From the NCBI RefSeq assembly GCF_963678635.1, contig NC_087067.1, positions 15,877,639 to 15,941,638 on the forward strand: a stretch of DNA of 64,000 nt. Reading direction: 5' to 3'. Origin of the DNA: Symsagittifera roscoffensis. Taxonomy: Eukaryota > Xenacoelomorpha > Acoela > Convolutidae. The notes under the pieces are model-generated. The model was given only the letters and a program-made list of their open reading frames with translations. It had not been told where the DNA came from and did not search any database. Position 1 is the stretch's first letter. Every line of letters starts with the position of its first letter. Positions 12,961 through 24,542 of this stretch are shown here, piece after piece. The translations under genes were made by a program, and so were the position numbers.

Positions 12961-14683
12961 CACCCTCTGCACTGCATGTTACTGATTGTAGTATTTTTTT
13001 TCATGTTACTGATATAAAAATAATCAAAATGAGTTGGTTGCTCTACAAAAAATTTATAGTGACGCCATAAAGACATAAAATGTGATCAAATTGGCTAAGC
13101 AACAAATTCATTTGGACCTTGAGACCGCCAAACCGTGAAATACCTATCGATTTGGTTAAATGGTTTTTTTTTTCATCTCAGAAATTGTACTAATTTGAAG
13201 GCCTTTCAAAAGCAGAAATTTGGTGGCTCTGATAAATTGGTACCTAAATGGTAAAATTTCAGGGCTTCATTTTTGATTGTTGTTGAGCGAAGCTGAAGTC
13301 AAATAAGATTAACGCTAATCTCGGTGGTAATTTTTACCGACGTTTTTTTTTGCTCGCAACCTCTGTTGACCAGAATTCTTAAGGCTGAAAATCAGTGTGA
13401 TTGAACATTATTTTTCCAAAATTTTTGATTCAAGAATCTACATTTTTAGACAACATTTCAAAATGCATTTTGAAAATAGTCCATAGCTGGGTTTCTAACG
13501 ATTATAAGCACTGGATCGGCACCATTTTGTGGTTGTAAATTAACAAAAAGGTTCTAAAAAAATGTTTTGCCGTATATGGACATGATAGCTTTTTTTATTG
13601 TTTTTTTTCTGTTCGGCTATTTCTTTTTTTGAAACCCTAGAAGGAAATCAAAAAGAGCTCGATCAATTTTATTTTGATATCCTAATCCCAGCTACCAAAA
13701 AGCAGTATCCTACCATACTATCGAGAAAAAGGCCAAGGCCGCCCATCGCTCAATCACATATATCTTCAGTTTTTACCAATTGTTCCCAGTTTTTTGGTCA
13801 TGAATTGCAACAGACATTTTCAGAATAGTTTTAATTAGCAGTATAACTAGTTTGATGACGATTCAATAACGACAAATTTATCTCGCTCGGTCTTATCAAA
13901 ACGAATTCATTTCCTACAACAAAAATGAAGGTGAGTGAAATCATTGAAGGAAAGGATGTTTGCTATGCAAATATGGCGAGTGTGCCAATTTATCTAAGCG
14001 GAGAAAGGAAGTTATCGAGAACCATATCCCTTTCTAAATTGGAATTTTTCACTATTTCAGAACTTTTTTATCTGTGTCATAGTCCAATAAGTCCCCAATT
14101 AGTTTTAACTGCCTCCCAGCTCCCGTAGTGTAATATCTCTATCTCTTTGTGCTCGTTGAGACAGCTACTTGATAAAAAAAATTATCAGCGATAAAAAAAT
14201 AATTTAAAACAGCACAATATAACGTATTTGAACTCAAAGTTTGAACTAAAACTTGAATGCGATTATACATATCTTTGAGTGTCCAAAAATACGTATCTTA
14301 TGAATTCCAAATCAAATTATTTCACTCAACCACTCCAGGTCAGTTGTTTTTATTTTTTTTTGGAATTTTCTAAATTTTTAGCTTCCTAATTTTCAAACAG
14401 CAGTTTTTGTCTCAAGATTTAATCGACAACATGAGTGAGTACCTAGACCCATCCAGAATATCAAGGTTTGCATCTAGACCCATTCAGAAGAAGTGGATAA
14501 ATGTAACATAAAAATGACTCTGATATTGCCGAGATTTTTGTTTTTACTGGTTTTTAGATAAAAATAAGCTTCTGTTTCGGATCATTGTGTAACGAGTTTT
14601 TTTACCCAGAGAAAAAACAGGACACTCTCTGGGATCTAAAACACATTCTGTTCATAATGGCTGATGGTTTGTCTTAGTAGGTT

Positions 14684-14960
14684 CAGGGGTGATAAACTTT
14701 TGGTTTTTCAACCCCCCCCCCAAAAAAAAATTGATTTAGGGGTGATAAACTTTTGGGTTTTCAGAAATTAACTCCGAGTGCAAAATAAATTGAATGTAAT
14801 TTGTCAAAAAACAAAAAAAAATCAATCGATAAGGTGGCCTAAAATTTCTTAACCCCCATCAAATCGATATAGGGGTGGGGGTGATAAAATTTCGGTTTTT
14901 CAGAAATTGATATCGAGGTTAAAATAATTAAATAATTTTGATGTAAGTTGTCAAAAAAAA
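14684..14960 (+). repeat. Short local repeats 'ggggtgataaa.ttttggtttttca'
   Basis: The block occurs at about 14688, 14740 and 14878, the last two followed by 'gaaatt.a..tc.gag'. It includes small C and G runs. Confidence 0.55.
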
Positions 14961-15489
14961 ATCAATATATACCCAATTATGGTTCAAATTTTACGTTTTC
15001 AACGTGATGAAATAGTTATTCGGCATAAAAAATTATCTGGATATTTTTCAGTGCTTGTTTGAAATGAACATTTTACGCGGAATTAATTTTCAAAATTTTT
15101 GCATGCTTGGGCAAGACATTCTACGGTAGGTCACTTAGAGGGGGGGGGGGGATTTACAGTTGATCCCAAAAAAACTAATACTGATATTGAATTGAGTTAG
15201 CCTTGATTGATTGAGGGTTTTGTAATATAATATAAATTTTTATTGTTTTGCCTGTGATCACTTCGAGTCAATTCAAAACTTTTTTCAAATCCACTAACAT
15301 TAAAAATGAATTGCTTTTAAACTTCTGAAGCTGTTTTGTTTTTTTTTCGTGCTTTTTTGTTTTCGTTTAAAAGTGTCAAAACACGCAGTAAAAATATCTA
15401 AATAGACCAGGATGATGTTTTTAGACCGACTTCTAGTATCGAAGAGGATTTCATTTTTCAAGTTTGTTAACGGAGCATTAAATCCACAT

Positions 15490-15695
15490 ATTAATCCAGG
15501 TTTCTCAGATTGGGTTAATTTTATCGAAAAAGTGTCAATCATAATTTGTTTTTGAAATCCGAAAAAATTCAAGGCCATAATTTTGAAGCCATAATTTCAA
15601 AGCCATATTTCTAAAATTGAAGTTTATTTAAAGAGCAGTTTTGTTTTGGTTTATGTGAGTCAACTTACTCATTTCCAACTCTCTGTTGGCTATGT
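15490..15695 (+). repeat. Dispersed 'AGTGAAGACT' family, 3' fragment
   Basis: It contains 'tctcagattgggttaatttta', 'aaaagtgtcaatcata' and 'ctctgttggctatgtt', matching the 3' half of the family. Confidence 0.5.
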
Positions 15696-16417
15696 TATAA
15701 ATTGTGTTGTTTTTTTTGTTTTTTTTTTTCGGAGTCTTATAAATGCTTAAATAAACACAGAAGAGCATTAATTTTTTCAATACTTATATCAATGCGCTTA
15801 CTTATATAAGCACTTTTTGAGTATAGACACAAAATGAAATTCAATTGCTCATCAGAAGGCAAAATGTGTTCTCCAACCACGAAATTGCAAATTTGCTCGC
15901 TCAAATATTATGCAACCTATAATATGGACAAGTGGATTTAAACGTTTTTGTATTCCTAGCAAAACAAAAATGTCACCTGTTGACACATTTTTCTCAATTT
16001 GCGTCAATTTTTATCAAAACAAGGCTCGATATTTTAAAAAATGTTACCGAAAATTGTTGAGCTTCAATTTAATAATCTTTTTCTTATCGTTTTGTTTAAA
16101 AATAAGGTTTTTTTTTCATTTAAAGTACATTTTTGCCTCTGAATGACGTTTTTGAAAGATTTTGAAACTGCTTTTTTGGAGATATTTATTGGCTGCGCTG
16201 GAAATTGCGGAGTTTAAAGAATTATTGGGTTGAATAAATTGCCCAAACTGTACGATAAATTTTCGATCAGTTTTATGAAAATTGCTAAATTGAAAGCAAA
16301 AGTAAAGTGCCATATCATTCGCGTTTAACAACCACTAAACTTCATTTGAAGACCAAGTTTAGCTGCATAAGCAAAAAGTTTACAAATTGGGATGAAAAAA
16401 CATTAACTAAATTTCAG

Positions 16418-16628
16418 AGACTGCGAAGTGGGACTGCACTGAGCGCTCGGAGACTGTCGGCCACTCTATGGACCACCACCACCTCCGCCACCGGGATGCC
16501 CACGCTGGTGGGGGAGAGCAGCGAGACCCCCTCCGCCCCCCGCAAGAGCAGGTTCTCCAACACCCCGGGTGGGGACCACTCGAATAGGAAAGGCTCATTG
16601 TCCAAGAGCAGCATACTGCCTCATAATG
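16418..16628 (+). CDS. PDE3 exon (first visible): regulatory-region segment
   Basis: This is the first recognisable exon of a phosphodiesterase 3 gene, whose product hydrolyses cAMP/cGMP. The acceptor is TTTCAG at 16412-16417 and the donor is GTAAGA at 16629. The exon opens on a codon boundary and ends with one extra base. It encodes a Ser/Thr-rich segment containing RRLSATLWTTTTSATGMPTL, which closely matches the conserved linker N-terminal to the catalytic domain of animal PDE3A/B. RRLS looks like a basophilic-kinase site (inference). The exon is clearly more GC-rich than its flanks. Because it starts in phase 0 in mid-protein, upstream exons encoding the membrane-associating N-terminus must exist. 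None is recognisable in the 16.4 kb before it. Confidence 0.9.
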
Positions 16629-16665
16629 GTAAGATAAAATTAAGATATTGTAGTTTTTTTTACAA

Positions 16666-17008
16666 ATAATAATAATAATAATTGTAGTTCCTGCGAATCG
16701 CAGAGGAGCTATCAGTAGGCCCTAACAGTCCTGTCGAGGATAGTCCATTTGTATTATCTCCCCACATTCCAGACAGTGTTAATTTGCTGAGCGAAGCTGT
16801 TTTTCTGCGACTCAAGGCCGTTTTTTTGCGTCTAGAACTTTTACGTGGTACCTTTATTGCAGCCAAATTTGGTCAGGTTGTGGTAGACCTGAAGCTGGAG
16901 GTCAAGTGAGAGCTTGTCCTCACACACTATCATTGCCATGGCATGGGATCGAATACACGATCTGACAATTTGAAAGTGAAGGCCTTACCACTGTGCTAAG
17001 TGCCTCTA
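16666..17008 (-). mobile_element. tRNA-headed SINE-like element
   Basis: On the minus strand, starting at about 17008, there is an A-box-like TAGCACAGTGGTAAGG and about 40 bases later a B-box-like GTATTCGATCCC, as in RNA polymerase III promoters of tRNA-derived SINEs. The element runs about 340 bases and ends in an (ATT)n tail at 16666-16682. It lies only 38 bases after a PDE3 exon, in the intron, antisense to the gene. Confidence 0.65.
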
Positions 17009-17559
17009 AAAGTTCTAAGTTTTGAAAAATTTAAGATTTTAAGAGCGGGGGGAAATTAGGATTTTTAAAAAATATTGACGTAAGGCTGACACGGTTTTCA
17101 AAATTAAAATAGATCAATAGTGTATGTGGTTCAAACAGAGATATTGGGTGTTATAGTACTGCTCGAAAACATTATTTGCTCACTTGTTTAGTAAATGGTC
17201 CCATCAAATCACTTAATTACTTTTAGCAATAATTGAAGATGGAATGTCAAAATCAAAAAGCTTGAGAAGTTTTAGGAAATCAAATCTACGTTTAAGTTTC
17301 CAGTTGCAAATTTGGAGCGCTGGAGATACTCGAAAATTTTGCACGAAATTTGCGCATCATGCAGCAAATATAAGCTACAAAAAATATTGGCGCATTGTTC
17401 CGACGTCCAAAAAAGGTGCCAGAATATTGCGTCTGTTTTGGTTTTTGTCAGGACATGGTTTTTAGCAAATTTTTTCTAAATACTGTTGAAAATTATTGGT
17501 TACCGCTAGGAATCCAAGTAAAAAGCTCGCTTTTTTTGTATCTATGATCACTTCGACAC

Positions 17560-17835
17560 ATTGAGCGGATTTAGGGGGGACGCCCCCTCCCAGAGGGAAT
17601 TGACCCCCTGACTCCCGAAAAGTTCCCCTTTTGGTACTATTTTAAGAATTCCATTTTTTTCTGGCTTTTTGTTTCATATTACAGCCTTTCAAATGCCTCT
17701 TTTGTCAAGTTATTTCAAAAGTTTGTCTGCGGTGCAAAAAATGCTGTCAAAATAGTGTAGTCTTTATAGTATTCTGGGTTCTCGGAGCGCTCAAAAAATC
17801 AATTTAATAACCCACCCCCCCCCCCCCCCCCCCCC
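17560..17835 (+). repeat. hAT-like MITE, diverged fragment
   Basis: 'gagcggatttaggggggacgcc' and 'ccttttggtactatttt' match the start of 58189-58622. The segment ends in a 21-C run (17815-17835). Confidence 0.45.
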
Positions 17836-17968
17836 AGTTCCCCGCCTGAATTTTCATTAAACCTGCAAACATTCCTTACAATCTATGGGGTTTGCAAATT
17901 GCATTTTTTGTCAGCTCTCCATTAACACGTAGCATGTGCTTAGAACCATTCCGGCTCAAACTTGCAGG

Positions 17969-18154
17969 CCAAGTTAACATCCCCCCAAAGCTTAATTGGT
18001 TTTAAGTTAGAAAATTGCAGCCAAAAAAACTGAACAGTTTAGATGCAGCGCTTAGCAAACTTAATGCGAATTAAACGCTGGGGTGGAAGATCTTAAGTTG
18101 GTCTATCTGGGGATCTGGGGGGGGGGGGGGGGGGGGGGGGGGTGTTAACTTGAT
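17969..18154. mobile_element. Related G/C-tract MITE
   Basis: It is bounded by CCAAGTTAACATCCCCCC on the left and a 26-G run followed by TGTTAACTTGAT on the right, an inverted pair. The interior contains the complement of 'tttgctaagcgctgc', which recurs at 63091. Same family type as 6685-6893 and 63050-63220. Confidence 0.55.
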
Positions 18155-18859
18155 CCTAACTTTCTACCGGGTTGAATAGTAGAAAGGTATCCAAAAAATA
18201 TGAATTATGCATTTTGAGATGCGAAGTAAAACAGTACCTTATACAATTGAAATTCAGCTTTTTTATCCAGTGTTGCCCAAATTAAACATTTTACTTTTGT
18301 GTTTCCTCAGTTTTTGAAAAAATAATTATTTGTTTTGAATTTAATTTTTGACATCCTCAAACTTTGTTTTTAAAACTCTTGTACTCAGAATAGTTTGTAT
18401 TAATTTTTCAATGCATCCATTCAATGATATAAATTGCAGGCCGGTCTAAGAGACGAGTGGCCAAAGAACAGAACGATTCCTTCAGATTTTCAACATCAGG
18501 GAAGTTCAGATTTCCCCTTCTCTAACTGAATTCAGTGATTGTACAACAAAATATTTTTCTTCTTATGAATAAATTGCAAGCTTCATCGAGTGTTGAAGAA
18601 CTTTGTTATAAAACTTAATATTTGTGATGATTTTCAGTAAAAATTTATCAGAAAAAAGTCCTAAAGTATGATCATGCCAAAACTGATTTTTTACGGTTTG
18701 AATTTTCGTTTCCGCGATAGAAGGAATGGAAACGGTGCTCCTACAATTGAAAAAATTGAAATGCGAAGTGAATGAAAAAACCGTGACTGATTTTGTTTCG
18801 AAATAAGTATTGTTATAAATTTTATCTAATTGTGCTGGTTTTATAAAAGAAGTTGATCA

Positions 18860-20416
18860 TCACGAGGCCAAACTGTGCACTGGATAGGCGCACAATTTGG
18901 TGTCTGTAGGTAGGTGGAATCCAGAGACAATTCTTCAAGCATTTTCCAAAAACGAATTAAATTTCATTGCACAAATTCGTGAATTCAGCGTGCAAACAAC
19001 TGTAACGTAAACTTTGTCGGCTAACTTGTTCTGTCACCCAAATGCAAGTGGATTTCACTCTGCAATTGTAAGCGGAATCCGCAAATTTTGAAAACAGAAT
19101 CCGCAAATGTAAGCAGATTCCGCTCCGAAAATGTACGTGGATTCCGCAATTGTGTTTAATAAAGACCTAAACCCTTTCTTGCATGTGATCAAGTAACCGC
19201 TAGAGCTGAAACGACCACTTTGCAAAAGCTAATTTTAAAGCAAGGGCTTAACCATTGCCTGTGGAGTACATGAGCATATCTTAAAATATTGATAAACTAA
19301 ATCGGTGGAAAATCCCATAAGTATTCGAGATAAATTTACCAGGAAGCAGTTTGTGGGATCATTTGAAAACACAATTATTGAATAAAATCGTGAGATTAGT
19401 AGGTTAGAAAAGTTTGGAAACACAAGGCACAACCCGTCACCAAGTAAGATCAATTCTAAGGATTAGTAGGTTGAAAATGATTTCCAATCCTCAGTATTTG
19501 AGATGAGATGAGAGTGAATTCAAATGTTTTTTTGTGATACCAAATCATCAGTATTTGAGATGAAAGGAGTATGACCTCAAGTAGTTTACTGATGAAACGT
19601 TTTTGGCGGTGATAGACTTCACCCCAAGTGAAAGGTTTTTGGGGGAGAGCTTAGACTATGTTGCATTTTTAAAGATTATCAAATTGATTCAAACTGTTCT
19701 GCCTTGCTCTGGTCTACTATCTCTTCTAATTTGAATTTTTAAAGATAGGAGGCTAATTTGAAACGATGTCGTTTAAATTAAATTCAGTTGAAAAGGACTG
19801 AAGATTATGATTACTTCAATTTGATCAAACGTTTGGGGGTAAGTTAGTTGGCAGGAGCTGAGATCGAAATTTGAGTTGGCAGAAATTAAAGTCGAGTTTT
19901 TGAGTTAGCGGGAGTTGAGAAATGACAGGAATTGAAGCAAGTAAGCTGGCAGGAACTGATATTGAACAGTTGTTGGTAAAACATAATCAGAAATTCAGAG
20001 TCATCTCGTTTGTGACCACCTGGTAAGAAAAGATCAAAAGAAAAGATTAAAACGCTACTATGTATGTTACTGAAATCCGCAAACAAAATGCGATTTTCGC
20101 TTGTAATTTGCGGATTCTGCTTACAATAGTGGACTAAGCAGCAGCCCAATTTTACTATACACATGTTTTTTTAATTGCATGTGCATTCCACATAATGTTT
20201 CGGATTCCGCAAATACTCTTACAAGTTCTGCAAATTCGCATGTTTTTGGAGCAATTTTGAGAAGTACAGTATTTTAGCTATTTGTTTTTTGGAATCTAAA
20301 TCAGCAAAGAAGATTTAAAAAAGTAACAATCTTGCGGATTCCGCTACGGATCTGATTTTGGCTTGTTGCGGAATCCGCTTACAATTCACAAAATGCACGT
20401 AATATTTTGGCCTCGT
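18860..20416. mobile_element. TIR DNA element with repeated GCGGATTCCGC motifs
   Basis: The left end, ACGAGGCCAAACTGTGCAC, is mirrored by the right end, TTTTGGCCTCGT (20405-20416). A second copy's right end at 53573-53592 carries GCACAGTTTGGCCTCGT, the exact complement of this left end. The interior has at least eight variants of a near-palindromic GCGGAATCCGC / GCGGATTCCGC motif in both orientations. No transposase frame is visible, so it is non-autonomous. It sits in a PDE3 intron. No target duplication is evident. Confidence 0.6.
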
Positions 20417-21200
20417 AATATCTGAAAAGGTTTTGAAAAGATGCCTGTTTTTGGTTCTCTCGCATCGGGGTAGGAGTCTTAAATGAAAATATTTTCAAAT
20501 TAGATAAACTGCTCGGAAAATGTTTTTTATACTTAAGTGCAAAAATAAGTTGGCATGAAAAAAATGCAATGTAGATTGGGCGTTTCTCAACCTTGATTTA
20601 ATATTAGGTTGTGAATAACATAATTCAACAGTGAAGCGACTGTTTCAGAGAATAAGTATTCTCAACGATAACTTAAAAAAGATTTGTTAAGTATTCAGCG
20701 TTGAGCACTCCTCCGTTTAATTTGAGTATTGTTTTTACGTAGATTATTAATTTAGTGTAACTAACATTGTTTTTTGGATGTGCTAATGATCATACGATAC
20801 TCTCTCAACCGAGCGAAGGCCTAGTGGAAATAAAGATCTTTCAACTTCATCAAAAACAAATTGGTCTGTTTCATAATTTTTGTTCGATTATGGATCCAAC
20901 CGTGGAACTTCTAGCATTGATTTGTGGTGAATGAATGCGTTTCTGCTCTGCGGGGCGGGGGGGGGGGGGGGGGGGAGGGGGTAGATTTTTCACTTGGTCT
21001 GTTTCACAGTTTATCGTTCGTTTCATTCACCGATCCATCGGTTGATTTTCAGGAAATAGTTTGTAAGGAATGAATGTATTTTTCGTTGCGGAGTGATTTT
21101 TCACTTGGTCTGTTTCATAATTTGTCGTTGGATTATGGATCTAACGGTTGACGTTTTTCAATTGATTTGTGGTGAATGAATGTGCGTTTTTATTTTATAG

Positions 21201-21363
21201 TGAGTTTTGAAGTGACTGGCGACACGGCAGATGGCCCCCTGGCAGACCTCCCCCTGTGCAACTGTGACACTCTCAGCAACAGCAACATCAACTCAGATTC
21301 TAACAATATTATTCAGGAGAACAACAAGAACAACAGAAGTAAACAACATCAACAACATCATAG
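21201..21363 (+). CDS. PDE3 exon: polar linker, probable GC donor
   Basis: The acceptor is TTTTATAG, ending at 21200. Two leading bases complete the codon left open by the exon at 16418-16628. It encodes a segment beginning SFEVTGDTADGPLADLPLC and continues into an Asn/Ser-rich stretch and HQQHH. The only GT donor inside the open frame (21339) gives a phase that does not fit the next exon. A GC donor (AG/GCAAGG, GC at 21364-21365) leaves two bases and fits the one-base start at 23183 exactly. I therefore place the exon end at 21363. An unseen exon in the following intron is the alternative. The segment belongs to the poorly conserved regulatory region. Confidence 0.75.
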
Positions 21364-21503
21364 GCAAGGCCCCAATTCTGTTTTTGAACTACCGTTTTTT
21401 TAAGAGTCGATGGAGTAGTTCAAATGATTACGTCACAAATGGCATGATTCCCATATGGCATAAAAAGGAAAAATTTCCCAAATGGCATAAGTTTTTTGCA
21501 ACA

Positions 21504-22709
21504 GTTGCATTAAAAAAAAGCCAGAGCAACTTTTTTGTGACAATGTGGGAAAAATTGTCAAGTTGTCAATTCAAATGTTTCATTACATTTTACCTTGAAA
21601 AAATTGTACCTTCATGTTTTCAATTTTTCCGACAAATTTGTCGCTTAACGTTTCTTTGGAAGCAATTAATTCCAATCTTGTTCGCATTTTTTCGTTCCTG
21701 ACAAATTGTTAGAATTAGAAACTGATAGAAAACGTTTGAATTACAATGAAAACTTGAAATTTATGCCATTTGAGAAAAGTTTCATTTTTAGTTTCATGGG
21801 AAAAGTTCCATTTGGGAATTTACCGTTCAGACTCTTATATAAGTCGTGATGACTTTTTTTTTCAGTGGAAGTCTTACAAATTGTTCAGGCTCACTTTTAC
21901 TATTTCGCGGTATGATTTTTGATTTTTTTTCAATTCAGTTTATTTCCTGTGATAAAAGGAAGGCAAACTTCACTATCGAACCGCGAAAGCGTAAAGGTCA
22001 CGAAAAACGTGATTGATTTCTAATTTCAAAAAGGAAATAAATTATCGAATTTCCCAGCGAATTGAAATTTTTATCTGTTGATCCACTTTTCTCAAATTGT
22101 TGCATTAAAAAAAAGCCAGAGCAACTTTTTTGTGACAATGTGGGAAAAATTGTCAAGTTGTCAATTCGAATGTTTCATTACATTTTACCTTGAAAAAATT
22201 GTACCTTCATGTGTTCAATTTTTCCGACAAATTTGTCGCTTAACATTTCTTTGGAAGCAATTAATTCCAATCTTGTTCGCATTTTTTCGCTCCTGACAAA
22301 TTGTTAGAATTAGAAACTGATAGAAAACGTTTGAATTACAATGAAAACTTGAAATTTATGCCATTTGAGAAAAGTTTCATTTTTAGTTTCATGGGAAAAG
22401 TGCCATTTGGGAATTATGCCATTTGGGAATTTACCGTTCAGACTCTTATATAAATCGTGATGACTTTTTTTTTCAGTGGAAGTCTTACAAATTGTTCAGG
22501 CTCACTTTTACTATTTCGCGGTATGATTTTTGATTTTTTTTCAATTCAGTTTATTTCCTGTGATAAAAGGAAGGCAAACTTCACTATCGAACCGCGAAAG
22601 CGTAAAGGTCACGAAAAACGTGATTGATTTCTAATTTCAAAAAGGAAATAAATTATCGAATTTCCCAGCGAATTGAAATTTTTATCTGTTGATCCACTTT
22701 TCTCAAATT
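21504..22709 (+). repeat. Tandem duplication of a 0.6-kb segment
   Basis: 21504-22098 and 22099-22709 are near-identical (about 98% by eye). Copy two has a 16-base extra piece (around 22412) that itself repeats adjacent sequence. Each copy includes 'actcttatata.atcgtgatgac' and the rest of the dispersed 'AGTGAAGACT' family. It lies in the PDE3 intron 21364-23182; the family continues past the second copy to about 22880. Confidence 0.85.
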
Positions 22710-23182
22710 GGGATAATTTTATCAGGAAAGAGTGTATCATAGTTTGTTAAAGAAATTCAAAGCGCTTTAACGCCATCTATTTTTTTGAAATTCTTAAGCT
22801 GCGTTTTTTCAAAAAAGAAATCAACTGTTTCCTTGAGCTCATTGACTCTTTTCCAACTGTCTGTTGGTTATGTTTTTCTGTAGAAACATCTTTGGGAAAA
22901 ATGATTTTTCAGCCAAAAAATTGTCAAAAACTGCTGCAGTGATAAAATTGATAAAAATTAGTTTGAATTGTAAAAAACATATGCGAGACGAGAAACAGAG
23001 CACTTTTTTTGAAAAATACCAAAAAAAAATAAAATTTTTTTTTCTAGTTTTGTGTCAAGCAAAATGACCAACTTCTCGTTTTTCATAAGAATTTCACTCA
23101 CTAAAGTGCATACTATCAGTATATGCTTGAAAAAGAAACTCGTCGGAAAAATTTAATTGTAAAATTTGGGGCCTGATTATAG

Positions 23183-23516
23183 AAGATGCTCTTTAAACCG
23201 CAACAACAGCGTCAGCAACAACAGCGCCCAAAACCAAGATGACGTCATCAAACAGCGAATGAGAGATTTAAACAGCACTGCAATTTCATCCTGCAATGAC
23301 AACACATACTCGGATTTTGGTCCCGACGGCGCCAACGACAACTTCTACTCATCATTTGGGGCGAATAGCACATCTGTTAACTCGGCAGCCAATCAGAGCC
23401 AGCAGATGCAACTGAAAGCGGATCAGAACAAGCAGCAGGGTAAAAAAGGCGGAAAGAAGCAGCTAACGACTATTCCGGATATCTCGAACAGTTCCTGGAA
23501 GTCTGGAGACGACATT
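23183..23516 (+). CDS. PDE3 exon: low-complexity regulatory linker
   Basis: The acceptor is GATTATAG, ending at 23182 (an alternative three bases downstream keeps frame), and the donor is GTAAGT at 23517. The first base completes an Arg codon and the exon ends on a codon boundary with SGDDI. The encoded stretch is rich in Asn, Ser, Asp and Gln, with a Lys/Gly cluster (GKKGGKK). It has no recognisable domain. It sits where vertebrate PDE3 carries its variable acidic/Ser-rich linker just before the catalytic domain. Membership rests on phase continuity, strand, base composition and position rather than on homology. Confidence 0.8.
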
Positions 23517-23550
23517 GTAAGTTGAGAACTCCTTGAGATTTTCAGAGACT

Positions 23551-23617
23551 AGCGGTGAAGTGGCTAAGCATCCGCCTACCAATCGATAAGTCGATGGTTC
23601 GAAACCCACCATAATCA
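23551..23617 (+). repeat. tRNA-like SINE head
   Basis: It contains GTGGCTAAGCATCC (A-box-like) and, about 30 bases on, GGTTCGAAACCC (perfect B-box form). The acceptor stem pairs only partly, so it is not a plausible functional tRNA. It begins about 35 bases downstream of a PDE3 exon end (23516). The body of the element is unclear; a weak second similarity (aagcatccgc) occurs at 23931. Confidence 0.5.
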
Positions 23618-24010
23618 ATGCACTTTACTTGAAGGTTAAGATATCAATTCCTTGCACAAAATCACCAATTTAATTGCATGTAGTACTTAAACCAGGGCAC
23701 AGAAGCACTGCTCTGTAAAGAAAACTGACCAATTCGTATGATGAAACGATAATTTTATGCATTCAGGTCAACACTTTATAACTAATGAGAGGAATAATGT
23801 ATCGGAAACATGACCCGTATGAACACCTGATAATCAAGTTTTTTCATGCCCTAAAAAATAATTCAAGATAATTAAATTGCAGGAGATTAACGCATACTAC
23901 ATATCAAATAATAAAAAACTTTAATGAAGTAAGCATCCGCATCTGCCTAGGGTAAGTCACGGCGATATGCCCTTTCAATGCTTGCTATAATCATGTTGAC
24001 TCTTTTTCAG

Positions 24011-24254
24011 TTTGACCTTTTGCGTGGGGTCGGTCTCGCCAAAGAGGTTATGGAGGGTCCCCTAATTGCCAGTCTGAACTTATGGAACTACCCAATCTTC
24101 CGACTGGAGCGACAAATTCCGAACAGAATTCTGACAGCCACTGCATTCAAAATATTTGACGACTGCTCTCTTTTCGACTACTACAAAATAGACCTGAAAA
24201 AATTTGTCAGATTTTTCTCACAACTTGAGGATGGATATTGGAGCAAAAACACAT
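24011..24254 (+). CDS. PDE3 exon: start of catalytic domain
   Basis: The acceptor is TCTTTTTCAG, ending at 24010, and the donor is GTGCGT at 24255. The exon starts in phase 0 and ends with one extra base. It encodes the N-terminal helices of the class I PDE catalytic domain. SLNLWNYPIFRLE matches the 'LNTWNFPIFDL' type motif of PDE3, and KIFDDCSLFDYYKI and FSQLEDGYW align with the following helices. The final base T joins AT of the next exon to make the Tyr of the catalytic YH motif. Confidence 0.95.
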
Positions 24255-24542
24255 GTGCGTATTTTTTGTTCAAAATTTACAATTAGGAAACTTTCTTATT
24301 TCCTATTAACTTCACAGTTAGAAAATTATTTGAAAATCTTTCTATCTCGAGAACCTTAGGCCTGGCTCAAAGGCCGAAGCTCTTTGACAATGTAATAACG
24401 GATTGAATCTTAAGTTGACATCATGCAAAGGTCGGTGGTGTTTGTATTCTCAATTTAAAAAAAAAATTAGCGAAAAAGTGAAGATATTGCTGTATTGCTG
24501 ACTCCTTGATCAGCATGTGATCCGTACTGACTTCTTGATCAC

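Larger units (their letters stand above)
11491..16417. other. Non-coding stretch before first visible PDE3 exon
   Basis: Apart from the repeat fragments listed, nothing is recognised. A GC-richer patch at about 11638-11700 after a TTTTTTGCAG acceptor-like site gives short open frames with no PDE3 similarity, and I do not call it an exon. Confidence 0.5.

Noticed and set aside
15300-15578. 92-codon minus-strand open frame
   Set aside because: Overlaps a dispersed repeat fragment; composition is non-coding.
23551-23617. Functional tRNA gene
   Set aside because: The B-box is perfect, but the acceptor and anticodon stems do not pair properly; better read as a SINE head.
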